A stretch of DNA of 64,000 nt from Misgurnus anguillicaudatus. Taxonomy: Eukaryota; Chordata; Actinopteri; Cypriniformes; Cobitidae. The DNA lies in contig NC_073356.2 of the NCBI RefSeq assembly GCF_027580225.2, positions 12,803,001 through 12,867,000 of the forward strand, in the 5' to 3' direction. Both the position numbers and the translations under genes were made by a program. Below the pieces are notes generated by a model. It had not been told where the DNA came from, ran no database searches, and saw nothing but the letters and a program-made list of their open reading frames with translations. Positions 44,419-59,400 of this stretch are shown piece after piece (positions within the stretch are counted from its first letter, which is position 1; every line of letters begins with the position of its first letter).

Positions 44419-47400
44419 ATGGAACCGGGGCGGCAGCGTGAGAATCCCCCCGGGTCCGGGGAACCCGAAACAGGCGAGTGGAGAGAGGAGACCTCCGGGG
44501 TGGAGGCTGGAGAGAGGGACGGTACCCTTAAAAACAGAAGCGGGGATGGCGGAAACGAGGAGATAAAGAGTAAACCGGAAAACAGCGACATGGTAGTGAA
44601 AGAAAAGGATGAGTATGATGATGATGGGCAGTATGAGGAAGAGTTGGACCCCAGGATTCAGGTATTACAATCTAGACTGAGATTAAACATTGTGATTTGA
44701 CAGCTACACAATATATCATCAATAATCTGTGTAAATAGTTTATCATAGTTAAAATTACACAAATCACAGGTCACTTATTTGTCTGTGATTTTGCTTCTGA
44801 TCCTGGTTTTATACAGAATATCTATACCATGATGCTGTATAATTTAAAACCTTTGTATGGTGATGTACATTATAGTAGGTATGTTGCTAAAATGTTCAAA
44901 ATGGTTAAATGCTAAAACTAGTTCTTCGGACAGAAAGAGCTTGAAAAAAGCTTTTAAATTAGACCAAGATCATGTTTATGGGTTCAAGAATAACAAAATA
45001 CTGGCCATTTGAAACTCGAAAATCATTACTTTATTTTGTCCCGTTTTCCATTAAAATTCAAGAAAATGTGTGCCCGAATCATGAAAATTATGAATTTTTT
45101 TGCTATAACTGTTAACATTTTTTAGATATTGACCTGAACCTTTCAGGATAAGCTGTTTGATATATCCTCTACATATTCTACTTCTGAAAAGTCAGATATA
45201 TTAAAAAACAAACCATAATTACACCAAATAACACTCTTTATTCAGTCTATACAGACATCTACTACATGGCTATACGGCTGTTTCACATTCTTTGTCCATT
45301 CAAGCAGATTTTGGTGGAGGTAAAACTCCCGTGGTCGTCGTTCAAATTTATAAAAATTTCGTTGACTTGTAGTTTAGCAATTAAACTAAATGTCTTTACA
45401 ATTTCAAGAATGTCTTCACTCAACTTCAGTAAAAACAAAGACGATTTTACAAAGAACAGACTTTGGCGAGCTCGCACGGCCAGTACTTAAACATGAAAGG
45501 TGGCGACTGAAAACGTAAAGGTACCTATGCTTCTTCCGGTGATGTTAACAATAAAAACTCAAACAAATTTTGCCATCAACAAACCAACAGAAGCATTACT
45601 TTCCACAACACCGCATGCCGCCTGAGGAAATCTCGAGTTTCGTTAAGCGGAACCAAAAAGTCAGTTAGCAACATACCTAATTATATGTCTTTCCTGTTTT
45701 GTACCTGTCAGGAGGAGCTGGATCACTTGAATGAGGCCAGTGATGAGATCAACAGACTGGAACTACAGCTGGATGTGAGTAATATGTGTGACACAATGAC
45801 TATAACTCAAAACTTAGTAAGCGGTCTAGACAGCATCTTTGGGTGTCATAGACATATACCTCAAGAAGTACCTTGCTGGGTTTTGAGCACAACTAGAAAG
45901 ATGTTTCTAAGTTTGACATAAATGTTGACACTTGTTGATGACTAGATCGGTATTGGTAGATGTCATGGGGAAGAGCAGGGGCGAAAGTACAATTTTTCAG
46001 AAAAACTTAATTTTAAAAGATGATGTTTTGGACAGAGATGTATTTTTGCTGTGGTCAATAACTCTCAAGTGTGGATCAGGTGAAATTAAAAATTTTTTTT
46101 TTTTAAATGACTTCAGTATAATTTCACTATGAACATAAGTAGCACATTGTTACTTTTGACCCCATCAGCTAGGACGAAAGTAGTCTCAGCCTCAGATGTC
46201 ACGCCCACAAACTGTTGGCTGAACGTCTGATGTTTTTCGTACACTTTTCTGGAAACCCTGTGAAAATGTTAAAGTCGTCTTTGATTGGTTGGAAAAAAAC
46301 GGATTTCCAGGAGACGCGAGTGTCGCGATTAGTTTCAGTCCCTGGAAAACAAAGCTCTGACGTTCCATTGAGGAAGAGAATCAGTCGTGTTCACGTGGAT
46401 AATAATGAGCAGTTATCATGATCAGCTAAACATTGGATTCTCAAAAATATGCATTAAGGGTGTCACGATTTCGATTTTAAATCGAAATCGATCGAAATTA
46501 ATTCACAGCTTCGAACTTCGAATTAAAAAATGGGATCGTCGATGCTGCCACGCCCCCATTTCACGTCCGGTCGGCTTGCCAAGCGAGGAAAAAAACTCTC
46601 AGAGATGCCTTTTAAAAACATCTGTCCAGCGGAACGCGATCATATTTTAAACACGAGGGATGCTACAACTTCTTGAAATGCATATCATAAACAGGATTAC
46701 CAGTGATCTGACTTTGGACAGAGTGCAGCTCTCTGCACGTGCGCTATAGTGAGGGAGGCGCAAAGATGCAGCGGGTTAACTTATATTTTAAACAAAAGGA
46801 TAGTTTGCCTCAGCTTGCATGAAACGCATAAAACTTAACAAATACATAAGGATTACTACTTTAGTTTATGTTCAGACTTCAGATGCGCGGATGGACTATT
46901 ATTTCATCCGCAACCGCATAAAAAACTCATCATCCGTCCACCATCCATGCGCACCAACGTTTCTGACCAGTTTTCAAAACTGCACCCGCCCGCCATCCGC
47001 TGACTGGGCGATGCAAGACTCTGCTGATGACAGCCGCGAGACTAGAAACCTCTTGAATATCAGCAGTGAACTCCGTCTTCGATCGGCGCACAGGGACACA
47101 AATAAATAAATAAATAGCCTAAATTAAACGCACGAATTACATAGCCTGCACTGGTGTCATCCTGATTTACCACGTTGTAAAACTTATTCCAGGCAACCCT
47201 TTCTGACATTCTATTTCCTTTGTTTTTAATTCTCATTTTTTGAGTTTGCCACGTTCCTCCTTCGCCGGCGTTGATAAGAGCTGTGTCAAAATGCGTCCTC
47301 ATTTCTCCGCGCTGTTAATGATAGAACGAATGGATCCTTAACACAGCCGAGGATATCCCAAACAATTAAAAGCTTTATTAAATAAAAGTGTGTATTTATT

Positions 47401-50400
47401 AGAAAACTTTTTCTTGTCACTGTTTTAGTATTATAAGTTATGTTTTGTGTTAATATTATTCTGTTTATGTTGCGTATATTTCTAGGTTGATTATTTGATA
47501 TGCTGTTGAATAGATTAATCTACATCAATGTGTCATATGTTCTAAAATAAATTAATATTTTTCTGCTTACACATTTATTTTAATAAGACAGAAATGTCTC
47601 AGCTGTTTTATGCTGACAGGCGCGGTGGGCGCTACTGGGGGCGTGTGCAGCAGGTGACGCAAATTTTGGGTCCTCAGAAGGCTAGACCGTCTCATTTCAG
47701 TTCTTTTCTTGAACTTCTGAGGCTGCCACTATGAAAGACAGAGATGTCGCATGCTTAGAAGGACAGAGCTAATAACAAGCAGTCGATCCGGCACCCGCCC
47801 GAATTTAATTAAAATATTATTTTTCGTCACGTCATCCGCCCGATTAAGCCAACCGCGCATAGTCCATGTGCGTGCAAGAAGGAATCCTCTCTCTACAAGC
47901 TCTCGCGTTAAGTGAAGCCCACAAACCCCCATGCGAGTTGTGCAATGTGCATGTTAATGTTAAAGTATTATAATAATAATAATAAATAATGGCATATCAT
48001 TTTTGTCTAAATTATATGCCATATAAAAAATATGTAAAAATCGAGAATCGGATCGAATCGTGACCTTAGAATCGAAAATGTAATCGAATCGAGGATTTGG
48101 AGAATCGTGACACCCCTAATATGCATAGTTCGCTGCATCGACTCTCTAAAAGGCGTCCAAGAGTTTTCTTTAAGGCAGTTAGTGGAGTTTAAAAGTTTGG
48201 TTCTCCTGAATTGCTTGTATGTGTTAAAAAGTGGAGAGATATGCTTCAAACAGACGTTTAACAGGATCGTCTCATTGGTGTGGCTGTTGATGAAGTGCTC
48301 AACGTTGTCCTATGGTGAGTAATGTTGTTTATTTAGATACTAATCGGTTGCGGCTGGTCATTTCAATAACTGACTTGTTGCCAGCCGGCTCGTTATTGTG
48401 GGGAGTCCGAAACGTGACGCTAGATGAAACAAACTGTGATTGGTTGTTTGACATGTCGGTCAAACAGCTCGTGGGCGGGACTTGTCCAGAAAAAGCAGCG
48501 AAAAACACCAGACCTTCAGTATTCAGTATTGAAGGTCTGGCTACGCGAGACTAGGACGAAAGTAACAGAACAGAACAAGATATTTAGTAAATATACATGA
48601 CTATGACCTTGTTAATAAGTAACTACAAACATATTTTGTTGTTTATTTTGGCCAAAAATAATGAAATTAAATTTTCATTTAAATTTTAATTTTCATCAAA
48701 TGTTTCAAAAGCAACCTGACAGTACAAACTTGAATTGTTGAGAATTAAAAAAAACAGTATGAACACTATGAAAATTAACACTATGAAAATTAAATCAAAT
48801 TAGAGTAATATAAATTTTCAACATATACTACAGTTTAGCAGCGGGACAAAAGTAACAAGTAAAAATAAATAAAAGTCTTTTGTTTACATGCATACATGTT
48901 CGTTCTTATTATTATTTATCCTTATCTTAGCATATAAAATGCAGTTTCCACACCAGGAAATAAAATGTCACACAAAAGGGGTTTTCACACTGCGCTTAAC
49001 CCTAGGTTATCTTCATTCTAAACCCCGCTTTTAACCCTGGGTTAAGGAGCGTTTCACACCTGTAATTTGAAAGCGGTGTTAGCACCGCTTTTTTCCCAGG
49101 GTTATGAAACCACCGCATTTGTGGTGTTAAAGGCGGAGTCCATGATGTTTGAAAGCCAATGTTGATATTTGAAATCACCTAAACAAACACACCCCTACCC
49201 CAATAGAATCTGGACCTTCTGTTGATAGACCCGCCCCACACATACGCAACCCGGCATTTGATTTGATTTGATTGGCTATAAGTGTGTTTTGGTAGTCGGC
49301 CCGTCTCCTTTTCCAACGCGTTTTTCAAACATCGTGGACTCCGCCTTTAACCCCGCATTGTGGTGCCAAACACATGCAGTGTGAAACAAAGCAGGGTTAG
49401 AATGTTATGTTTTAATTAAACACAGCTGAAGTAGCTAATCAAGGCTTGATAATTACAGACAGGTGTGTTGAAACTGGGTTGGAGACTCCTGACCCAGGGT
49501 TTAGGAATGCACAGTGTGAAATGTCAAATTATGAATACCCAGGGTTATCTCTTAACCCCTGGTTAAGTTTGAACAGTGTGAAACATGAAAAAAATAACCC
49601 AGGATTCCGTTAACCCTGGTTTTAGAATAACCCAGGGTTAACAATTTCAGGTGTGAAAAGCCCTAAAGATTGTTGGATTCGTTATCTAATTGCCTACACG
49701 TTCTGTCTATCAATATTTTGCATGAAGTCATTGGAGGAACAAGCGAGTCATATGACGTCATGATATTTGACAGTGCTGTTTGGATATTATGTATTATACT
49801 CCCGCCTACTTTTTAAAACAAAGTTTGTATATTCTATTCTATTACAAGACGTTCATGCGAAATCTGATGTAAACAATGGACAATATATCTATATTTCACT
49901 GATTATACGCATTTGTGGACAAAAATGGTCATTGCATGTATCCTATTAGATAGTTTTCATGAGTTATTCACACTTCTGAAACAGACTGGATTAGATTCAC
50001 GATCGTTATATCAACACAAAGGTAAGAAGTTCCGTTTATATTTTGCATGTTGTCATCCGGACTTCTGTCACAAAATACTACATTTATGATGCTATAGCAT
50101 CTGTATCTCAAAACAGAGACCATACACTGATGCTAAACCCGTAGACCTTTTAAACGATGTATAGTAATGTTAATAGATATTGTTAGCAGCGTTAAAAAAA
50201 ACTGACGTCATCCCGCCCCCGAGCTAGTGCGCGTCGAGAGGTTAAACTTGATTTACTTTTATTTTGAAAAACTCTGAGAAGTCAAACCTCTGTATGTGTT
50301 AGAGCACTAAATAACCTGTAGATTGATCAGTACTGTAACACATGAAACCAGAAACACAATTTACTTATCATGGTCGAAAACAGCTTTTTGGACCTACACA

Positions 50401-53400
50401 CGCTAAATGATGACGACATAACGCAATATTTGTCAGCTCTATCAAGGGTTGCATGCTAAAGAAGCCGTCATAGTTTGAAATGCAAATTAAGAGTTTGGTT
50501 CCACAACGTAATAAATCCATTTTGACTAATTTGGGTAAAAATGTGTTTTCTATACCAAGAAAGTGACAAGATGAAAACCACCACAGGTTTATCAATGCCA
50601 TCGTATTATTTTGTTTTTGTTTGTTTGTTGATCACGAAGTACAAAGTAGACGAGGAAAACTAGGATTCTGTGTGTATTCAAAGCGCCGCCATTGTTGTTT
50701 ACAATGCGTGGAATGGTGCGCTGCAATCTGTGGAGCGGATTTATTGCATTCTGTAGAGAAGGAGGATTAGCGTTTGTCGCGGTTTGGAAAAAGGGAGAAA
50801 AGATGACAGAATAACACAATGGATATTGGATTTTGCGTAAAATCAAGAACTGACTTTTCAATACTGACCTGATACAATACTGATTTTGGCGGTAACCCCA
50901 AAAATGCATTTATTGCGTTTTGGAACCAAAATCCTCAAATGTAGTCAGGGCTCGGAGAAAATTTTTTGTTACTTTCATCCCACGTAACTTTTGCCCCGGT
51001 TCTTCCCTACTAAGGATTAGGCCTTAGTTTAATTAGGAAATATAACTAGTTTTAACAAACATGCTTTACTAAAACATTCCTTGTGTGCATTTTGAGGCAA
51101 AACGAAGGGCACTGATGTATTTTAAGATATGTCAGTGCAAGTTGTTTTCTGTTTGGATAGCTCTTACCAGTGGCGGTTCTAGACAAATTTCACTAGGGGG
51201 GCCAAGGAGGGGCCAGTGTTTTACCAGAGGGGCACATAAAAAAATGGCAAGAAATTATATTTAAATATTATAGGGGTGGTTACAGGAATTAGTTTAAGAC
51301 ATGACTAGGCAAAACAAAGGGCACTGGTGTATTTTAAGATATGTCAGTGCAAGTTGTTTTCAGTTTGGTTAGCTCTTCAGTTTGGACATTTATTTTAGTC
51401 TAGGACTAGTCTAATCACTTTCCGGGAAACTGCCCCGTAAACTTTATTTTACTTTACAATCATATAAATATTTATTTAATACAAGAGTGAGTGCAGGTGC
51501 AAAAGGGGAGCTGGGCTCTTTTCTAAAGCCCCTTAATCGAAAATCATGCGAGCCTACTCAATAAACTTTATGAAATGCAAACTTTTATAAAGACAAACAT
51601 TTGTTTTAGTTTACATATAAACACACATTGCTAGACAGTTAGGGACCACAATCTAATCAATATTTAAAATAATATTTATTTAAAATTGTAAACATTTTTA
51701 TATGTTACATTTTATTCCACCAATTTTATGCACATATATGTAATAGCATAATTACACACTTTTTACAATGTGTAAACTTTGCTCGCGTGTAAACTCAAAA
51801 TAAATATATACTGTTTTATTTGGTCAGCACGGGGGGGCCACAGGGGTGGCCAGGGATATGTCTACAGAGGCACGGGCCACCCTTGGCCTCCGTGTAGAAC
51901 CGCCACTGGCTCTTACATTTAATTTAGTCTAGGACTAGTCTAATCCCTGTCCGGGAAACCGCCATTCCAGTTAATGAGATGCTTTTTACACAGTTAAAGG
52001 TGGAGTGCACAAAGTTTGAAAAACGCTTTGGAAAAGGGAGTCGGGCCGACTAACAAAACACACTTGTAGCCAATCAGCAGTAAGGGGCGTGTCTACTAAC
52101 CAACATCCTTGCCGGGAAAAGAAGGTCCAGATTCTATTGGGGTAGGGGTGTGTTTGTTTAGGTGATTTCAAATGTCAACATTGGCTTTTAATTTTAAACA
52201 TTGTGCACTCCACCTTTAACGTAACATTGATTGAAAAGTACAATTGTTGTGTGCTGAAAAGTGTTGAAATAGTTAATAATTTAGGTAGACTTGAAAACTA
52301 ACACACTGGGGAAATAATATAGGAGTCAAATTAATCCAAATGACCCAAGTGTGTTATATGTCTTCTTTGGCTAAATAATACAGAAAACAATGAATATTTT
52401 GAGATTATTTAGCGATTGATATGTGGCATAATAACCATGAAAACATACAGATAAGCATAGTAAAAGCAGAAATGGCGGCACTTTGAAAACATTGAATCTT
52501 ATTGGTTCTTGTGCATCTCATGACTAGTTGTTATGCATGTATTATCAGAATCGTACCGTTTTAAAAATGATTTGTGTTCCTTAAGCAGACGTGGTTATTT
52601 GCTAATAATCCCAAACTGACCAATTAAATAGACTAGTCACCAATGTGATAGTCACAAGCATGAATTGTCCTTTTCACCCAGATTACGGAAAATGAGCCAA
52701 GAATTTGTCCGGGCATTGATTTTGGTTCATTTACACTTCCAATGATTTTCCGGAATCTGCATTCACACACATGCCGTAAAGTACTTGACGTATTTAAAGT
52801 CCTGCACTTGGTAGTTTTTTCCGCAGCGTCTGAAGCATGCTCCGGTCTTCCATAAACCTAATTGGCTGGCATTGCCTAGGTTATTTGCATCTGATTGGCT
52901 GATGCACGCGTTGCCGCTTGAAAAGTTGAGAAATTTTCAACTTCTGCCGCGAGCAACGGCAGCGACGGATCCACAATTCAGTTCGGCAACGAATGACGTC
53001 ACCCATTAAAAGTAAATGGGAAATGCTTACGCCCCGTGTAAACGTACCATTATGCTGGTGAATGATCTCAGCTTCAGCGTGGATTGTGACAAGCTCCTTG
53101 ATTTCTGCTTCAGTCCAGTTTGTACACTTTTTTCGTCGTGAATGTTAATCTTTATTAAATCCCCCCATGTCAAAGAGCTAAACCATAACTTCTTGTTGTG
53201 ATGACGCGCGCGCGTCCTCACTAAGGCACGTCCCTTACACACAGGACACTTACAGGAGCAATCCCACAACATTTACGGGACATGTTTGTGTTTACACAGA
53301 AGGCACTTTTACGGAAATTTTCTGGGATCAAAGTGCTGTGTGAATGGGTTAAAGTCACTTTAGTCATGCAAATGTCACTGAAGTAGTGTTTTTCATACCC

Positions 53401-56400
53401 ATAACGTGTCACGTTGACTATTATTTCTCCACTTTCTCTCACTATCTCTGTCTAACACTCATTCAGGAGGCCAGATCCAGCTATAGGAGGATTCTTACAG
53501 ACTCTGCACGAAAACTCAACGCTCAGGGCTCTCAGCTGGGAACTTGCATTGAGAAAGCCAGGCCTTACTACGAAGCTCGTAGACTCGCTAAAGAGGTGTG
53601 TGTGTGCTAAAGAACACAGTTATACATATTTATACATATACATTTATACATGAATATGTGACCCTGGGTTGTTTTTTTTATTTATTGAGATTTATGCATC
53701 ATCTGAAAAGCTAAATAAATAACCTTTGATGTGTATTGTTAGGATAGGACAATATAATATTACAATTATTTTTTGAAAATCTGGAATCTGAGGGTGCAAA
53801 AAATCTTAAGATTTAGAAAATCACCTTTAAAATCATCCAAATAAAGGCCTAAGCAACACATATTACTAATGATAAATTAATGTTTGATATATTTGTGGTA
53901 AAATATCTTCATGGAACATGATCTTTACTTTATGGTCTTTATCCTAAATATTATTTATCAATAATTTGACGAATACAATGCATTCTTTGCTATTAGTAAC
54001 AATATACCTGTGCAAGTGGTTTTGTGGTCCAGGGTCACATTTATATATGACATCTCCCCAAACATTTTTGTTTCTCATTATTGAGAAAAATCCTCCCACC
54101 GACCTGAAAATTACCCAGAAGCCTCTCTGTCCACGGTGGTCATTATGGTTAAAGAGTGAGTGTGTTAATGTGATTAACCCCTGGTTACACAAGATGTGAT
54201 TTGCACATCACTTTTCATTAGCACTTTTTGCAGCCAATCTCAAATATTTAATTGAACGGATGAAAATCGTTTAGCTGAGGCCATAGAAAGTAATTGAAAG
54301 CAATTGAACTGACATTGAATTGAAAATTTGACTCGGTTATTATTTCGTCTTATAAATGAAATGTAAATATGTTTGCATGTGAATTAGCAGACTTTGCAAG
54401 GCGCTGACCCAAGCGTCCTTCCGGATTTTGCTTGAACAGCCACTTAAATTTTGAGTGCCTAACAAGTTACAGTCTCAGTAATGATACAATTTTTCCAAAT
54501 TCAAATTTATGCATTTAGCAGACGCTTTTATCCAAAGTGATGTGCAATGCCTTTGTTGTACACTTTTTTTATTTAAAAGAGTAGGTGTTTTCTCAAGGAT
54601 CGAACTCATGACCTTTTGCACTGCTAATGCAATGCTCTACCAATTGAGCAACTGGAACAGTATATTGTTATAAGGGCTGCACCAATATTTCGGCCCATAA
54701 TCTGTATCGCAGATAAAAGCATTTTTCCTACTATTAGACATTGACCGATTGCAGAAGAGGGAAGTTTTAAATAGGAAAAATATCAAAACTCTTTGGTATT
54801 TTTAGCGTGATGCTAATGGTCTAATCAGATTCAATGGATTATGCTAAGCTATGCTAAAAGTGGTAGCGCCAGACCCGGAGATCAGCTGAACGGATTCCAA
54901 AATGGTAAAAATTAAATGTTTAACTCTAGGGGAGATGGAAAATGAGCATATTTTCAAAAAAAGTGGAATGTCCCTTTAAGTGATGAGTAATCTTGTGTGT
55001 TCACGAAACCCCATATTTTGCCCATTGGAATAGATCTGAATAAATCAGTGAGCATCTTTTACAAAACGAACTCAGAAATCATCCTGAGCTAGGGTTGCCA
55101 TATTTCCAGCAAGTTATCTCTGTGAAATACGGCCAAGTTCCTGACTTTATTGATTTTGCTGGGTGTTCTGGTCTGTGCGCAGCAATTTTCACTGACAGCA
55201 AGTCTGGCTTTTTGAGCTAAATGGTTTTCAGATCCAACCCTGCTTGCTCTATGACTGGCTGTCAGCTTTATCGTCCTCATTTTTAGTATTTCAATTGAAT
55301 GTATTTGGACGGTGCCGTGCTCTTATTCTTTTATGTTCTTTTATTACATATATGCAATACAAATAATATTGATGCGTTATCATTCAACTTGGGTTTTAAT
55401 GCATGAATGTGACGTAAACATAAACGTAACCCTTGAAATGATTTGCTCAATTCTCTATGTAAGGTCACTGTTGGCTTCTTCTGATTGGTTGAGTGTTCAC
55501 AGAATTGAGTGATTGATTCTCGTATATGAAACATGATGGATGACTTTACCTACAGGCTCAACAGAAGACCCAGGAGGCAGCGTTGAGGTACGAGCGAGCT
55601 GTCTCCATGCACACAGCTGCCAGAGAAATGGTTTATGTAGCTGAGCAAGGTTTATTGGCTGACAGGAACACATTGGATCCTACCTGGCAGGAAATGCTAA
55701 ACCACGCTACAGCCAAGGTATGTGACTCAGCATCGCTTTCGGCTAAATGAGATAATTACAGTTACGGGCAGTGACAAAATTCACCTTAAAAATGCAAGAC
55801 TATCGAATGCAGAACACGTCCTTGTTCACGTTCAATATCAATCCTTTGTTAGGGTAGATTATGGATTTTACGTGTTAAATCCTAATTCGCCTTTAAGTCT
55901 TTGCAGCAGGTTAATGTGGATTCTAATGCCAGCGTTGCTTTGATTGTTACAATTAGGGGCAATCAATAACACTGATGAATGCACACCTACACCTAGAGAT
56001 CAAGGTTACACGTCTTCATTTAGATTTTATTCAAGGCCTGTCGGTAAAATTGCTGTTGTTGAGAAACAGAAATTTTGCAATCTTATTTAGGTTTCTGAAT
56101 CCTTGTCACCACACCAACATTTTAATAGCTGATACCAACATTTTTATAATAAGCAAATAAATAGTACATTTTTGCTTAATTGCGAAAAACTGTCACAACA
56201 TGAAAGACTTCAGTGCTGAGTGGCACAATAGTGCTTATGCTCATCCTGGGAGAAGAATGATGCACTTGAATCATCCCGTCTTTGCTGCGCTTCCGGGGAG
56301 CAGGATAATGTGCTTTAGGCATCTTCTCAGGGATCTTGTATATGCTAGGCACGTAGTGTATTGCATTCATCCAGCGGTTTACTGAGACTTTTTAATCAGA

Positions 56401-59400
56401 TGTTTAAAATACGGTTATTGCGTTTAATTCACCGCTACTCCATTGCATTAACTCTGCGAGCACCACACCATTCAGTTTTTGTGACCTTAAATATCTTCAT
56501 ATATGCATTTGTTTTTCGCATAAAGCTGTTGAATATATTAGTAAGACTTTGAATATAGTGTATAAAAATGTTTATGGTGCTTTTATAATAGTCTGACTTT
56601 TCTACAGGATGACAGTAACAACCACAAAGTATTGGATTTGGATTTGGTTCCGTTAGTCTGATAACCGATCCAGCAAAAAAGGTCTAGATCTGCCAAACTG
56701 ACTGATCCCAAGTATTGGATCGGCCCACCCCTAGTGAAAACTACATTTTTATCGTTGCACTCTCCTTCGTAACATCATTAACCCTTTAACTTTATAGTCA
56801 TAGCTGTGAATGATCAGAAATGTATATTTCTCAGCAAATAGTAAATTTTGACTACAGAAATGGATGATCTGAAAACATTAGCTTGCCTTTTATACTTTTA
56901 CCATAAAGTGACAAATCAACCGTTTGGTAGAGCACGTTTTTGAATAATTATTAAAAACATACTAAAGTTTTTTTCATGGCACCATGTGACAGAATTTTGT
57001 AAAGCTAGGGCTCTTACAGTGTAATATGCATAGACTGTAAAAAAGATGGACGTGATGTCACCCATAGGTTTCTGAAGATCGTTTTTGAGGCTTAAAGTAG
57101 GCGGTTCCTGCCGTCGCCATCTTATCCGAAAATGGGTTAAAAGGTGGGACTTGGGTGAAGCTAAGGGGGCGGGTTGCTTAAACCACTCTAGTGACAGCAG
57201 TGGCAGTTCACCCGTCACTCAAGTGGCCACGCCCTTAATTATGCATAACTTTAAGGCTTAATATAATTTAAACGGACGAGTTACAAAAAAATCACCCTCT
57301 TCACAATTGCCATGAAGGCTGTAAACATAATATTTTCTACTGCCATTTTAACATGGAGGTCTATGGGAATTGACTCTTTTTTGGAGCCTGCCTCTAGGGG
57401 CCAGTCGATGAATTCCAGTTTAAATCACTTCCATATTGGCTTCATCAGAGAGATCGGAAGGTTACCCCTCGGTAATGTGTCAAAAAATATGCTTTTCTTG
57501 CTAAATTTCACCAAGAACAGTTCATGTGGCAGGAGTGATTTTTTTTGTCTCTGACATCCATATAAGAAGAAATGTTGTGACAAGTGCTGACATCTAGAGG
57601 ATTTTTTGGCATAACATACCCCAAGCAAATGGTAGAGAGAGCTCAATCAGCTTACTCCAGGTACTCCTCAATAAAATATATTGACTAAAAATATGCTTAA
57701 CCATCTTGTCGAGAGGTAGGTAACTCTTTCCCCGCCAGCGTTTAAAAAAAAAGTTGCCAGCCAGCGCCAGCTTTTTTCAAGATTTTCACAAAGGTTTAAT
57801 GCCTTCCAGAAAATGTTTAAATATATAAACATACAATATATCAAATGACCTTTCAAATATAAGTAGGTTTCTTCTAAAACACCAAAGTTTGAGCAAAAAG
57901 CTGAGATAATTTGTGAAGGACTTTTGATAGAGATCAGATTCAGAGTGATCCTCAAAACATACATGGACATACAGCTGTTTGCCCTAGGGCGATACTTCCG
58001 GGTTTTATAAGTTGCGAAACCTGGTGGATTATAGCGGTATTATGGATTACCAATGTCAATGGTGGGGAAAGAGTTAAATGGTTATGGTCACAATGAAATT
58101 GAAAATAATATTTTTTAATATTGTGGTATTTTTTACAAATGACTTATCTGTGAGCTTCATTATATTTAAAAAATTCTTGTGCCCTCATAATCTTTAACCA
58201 AAATCACAAATCTCCTCCCCTCCTAAAAACGATCTCTCTTTACATCCAGTCACGAGGAATGACACGAAGGCAGGGCCTGGTAAAAGATTGGCAAGTAGCA
58301 ACACGACCCTACTTCAAACGATCCAATCAGTTCTTGATGGGCAAAATCAAGTCCCGCCCTACCTTTTTCTTATTTCAGAAGCCGTTTGACTCAGATAAAC
58401 ATCACAGCGGAGAAAATTAAGACAGTCGCTACTTCAGTTTCATGCCAACTTTAAAGTCGCAATAAAACAAAAATTATTTTGGAATATTCTTTTTTTTTTT
58501 TTACAAATGAATGATCTGTGAGCGTCATTATTTTTTTAAAATTCATGTGCCCTCATAATCTTTAATCAAAAACGCAAATCTCCTCCCATCTTCAAAACGA
58601 TCTCTCTTTACCTCCAGTCATATGGTATGGCAGGTGGGCGGGTCCAGGAACAGATCACAGCAAATAGCAAAATGACCCAACTTCAAATGATCCAATAAAT
58701 TCTTAATGGACGAATTTAAGTCCAGCCCTACCTTTATTCATTTCAGAAGCTCATATATACATCACCACAGGGAAAATAAGACAATCGTTACTTCTGTTTC
58801 ATGGAGACTTTAAGCTTAGCCTTTGTTATGTTTTGTGTAATAGTGACCTCTAGTGGTGAAAATCCTACATATTGTGCCTTTAAATAAATTCTGCTCAAAA
58901 AAAAAACAAGATTACAAGCAAAATATGTATATATATATTTTTTTACAAATGACAAAAGGAACAAAAGTTATAACTGTATAATATAAAATCCAAACAAATA
59001 ATCAAATGTTAAATAAAACTATTTGAAATACATTTGAGGAAAAAGTAGGGCTGGGTGATAATGAAGGCGATACTGCCTAGCTTGTCAGTGAACTACGGCT
59101 CTGTCTAATAAATGCCGCTCCGTCTGAAAGCAGGTGATGGCGATTTACTACTTATCACAGAACCGGCTTTACTAATGAGATGCGCATGACAATCGCATCC
59201 GATATATCACCCAGCCCTAGGAAGGAGGAGTCAAATAAATTTGAATTGGTCTTCTTTGTTATTGATATTGATGTTTTTGATGTGATACTGATCTGTTGAG
59301 TGTTTGTATGAAAGATATATACGAGTATACTCGGTTTATTTGTATTTCTTTTATTTGTTTAGGTGAATGAAGCCGAGGAGGAGCGTTTAAGGAGTGAGAG

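Larger units (their letters stand above)
45964..51012. mobile_element. Possible outer element with GGGGCGAAAGTAC/GTAACTTTTGCCCC ends
   Basis: Left ATGGGGAAGAGCAGGGGCGA (45964) and right CTTTTGCCCCGGTTCTTCCC (about 50990-51008) are inverted. The body between carries words such as GTTACTTTTGACCCC and GGGACAAAAGTAAC. If real, it is a 5-kb shell containing at least four further insertions within sh3bp5l intron 2. The ends are short, so this is tentative. Confidence 0.4.

Noticed and set aside
54585..54655. Possible tRNA gene on the minus strand
   Set aside because: The A and B boxes are present, but acceptor and anticodon stems do not pair and a SINE tail follows.
54674..56735. Possible element bounded by GGGCTGCACCAATATTTCGG and GGATCGGCCCACCCCTAG
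   Set aside because: It would have to contain sh3bp5l exon 4, the ends match poorly and no target duplication is seen.
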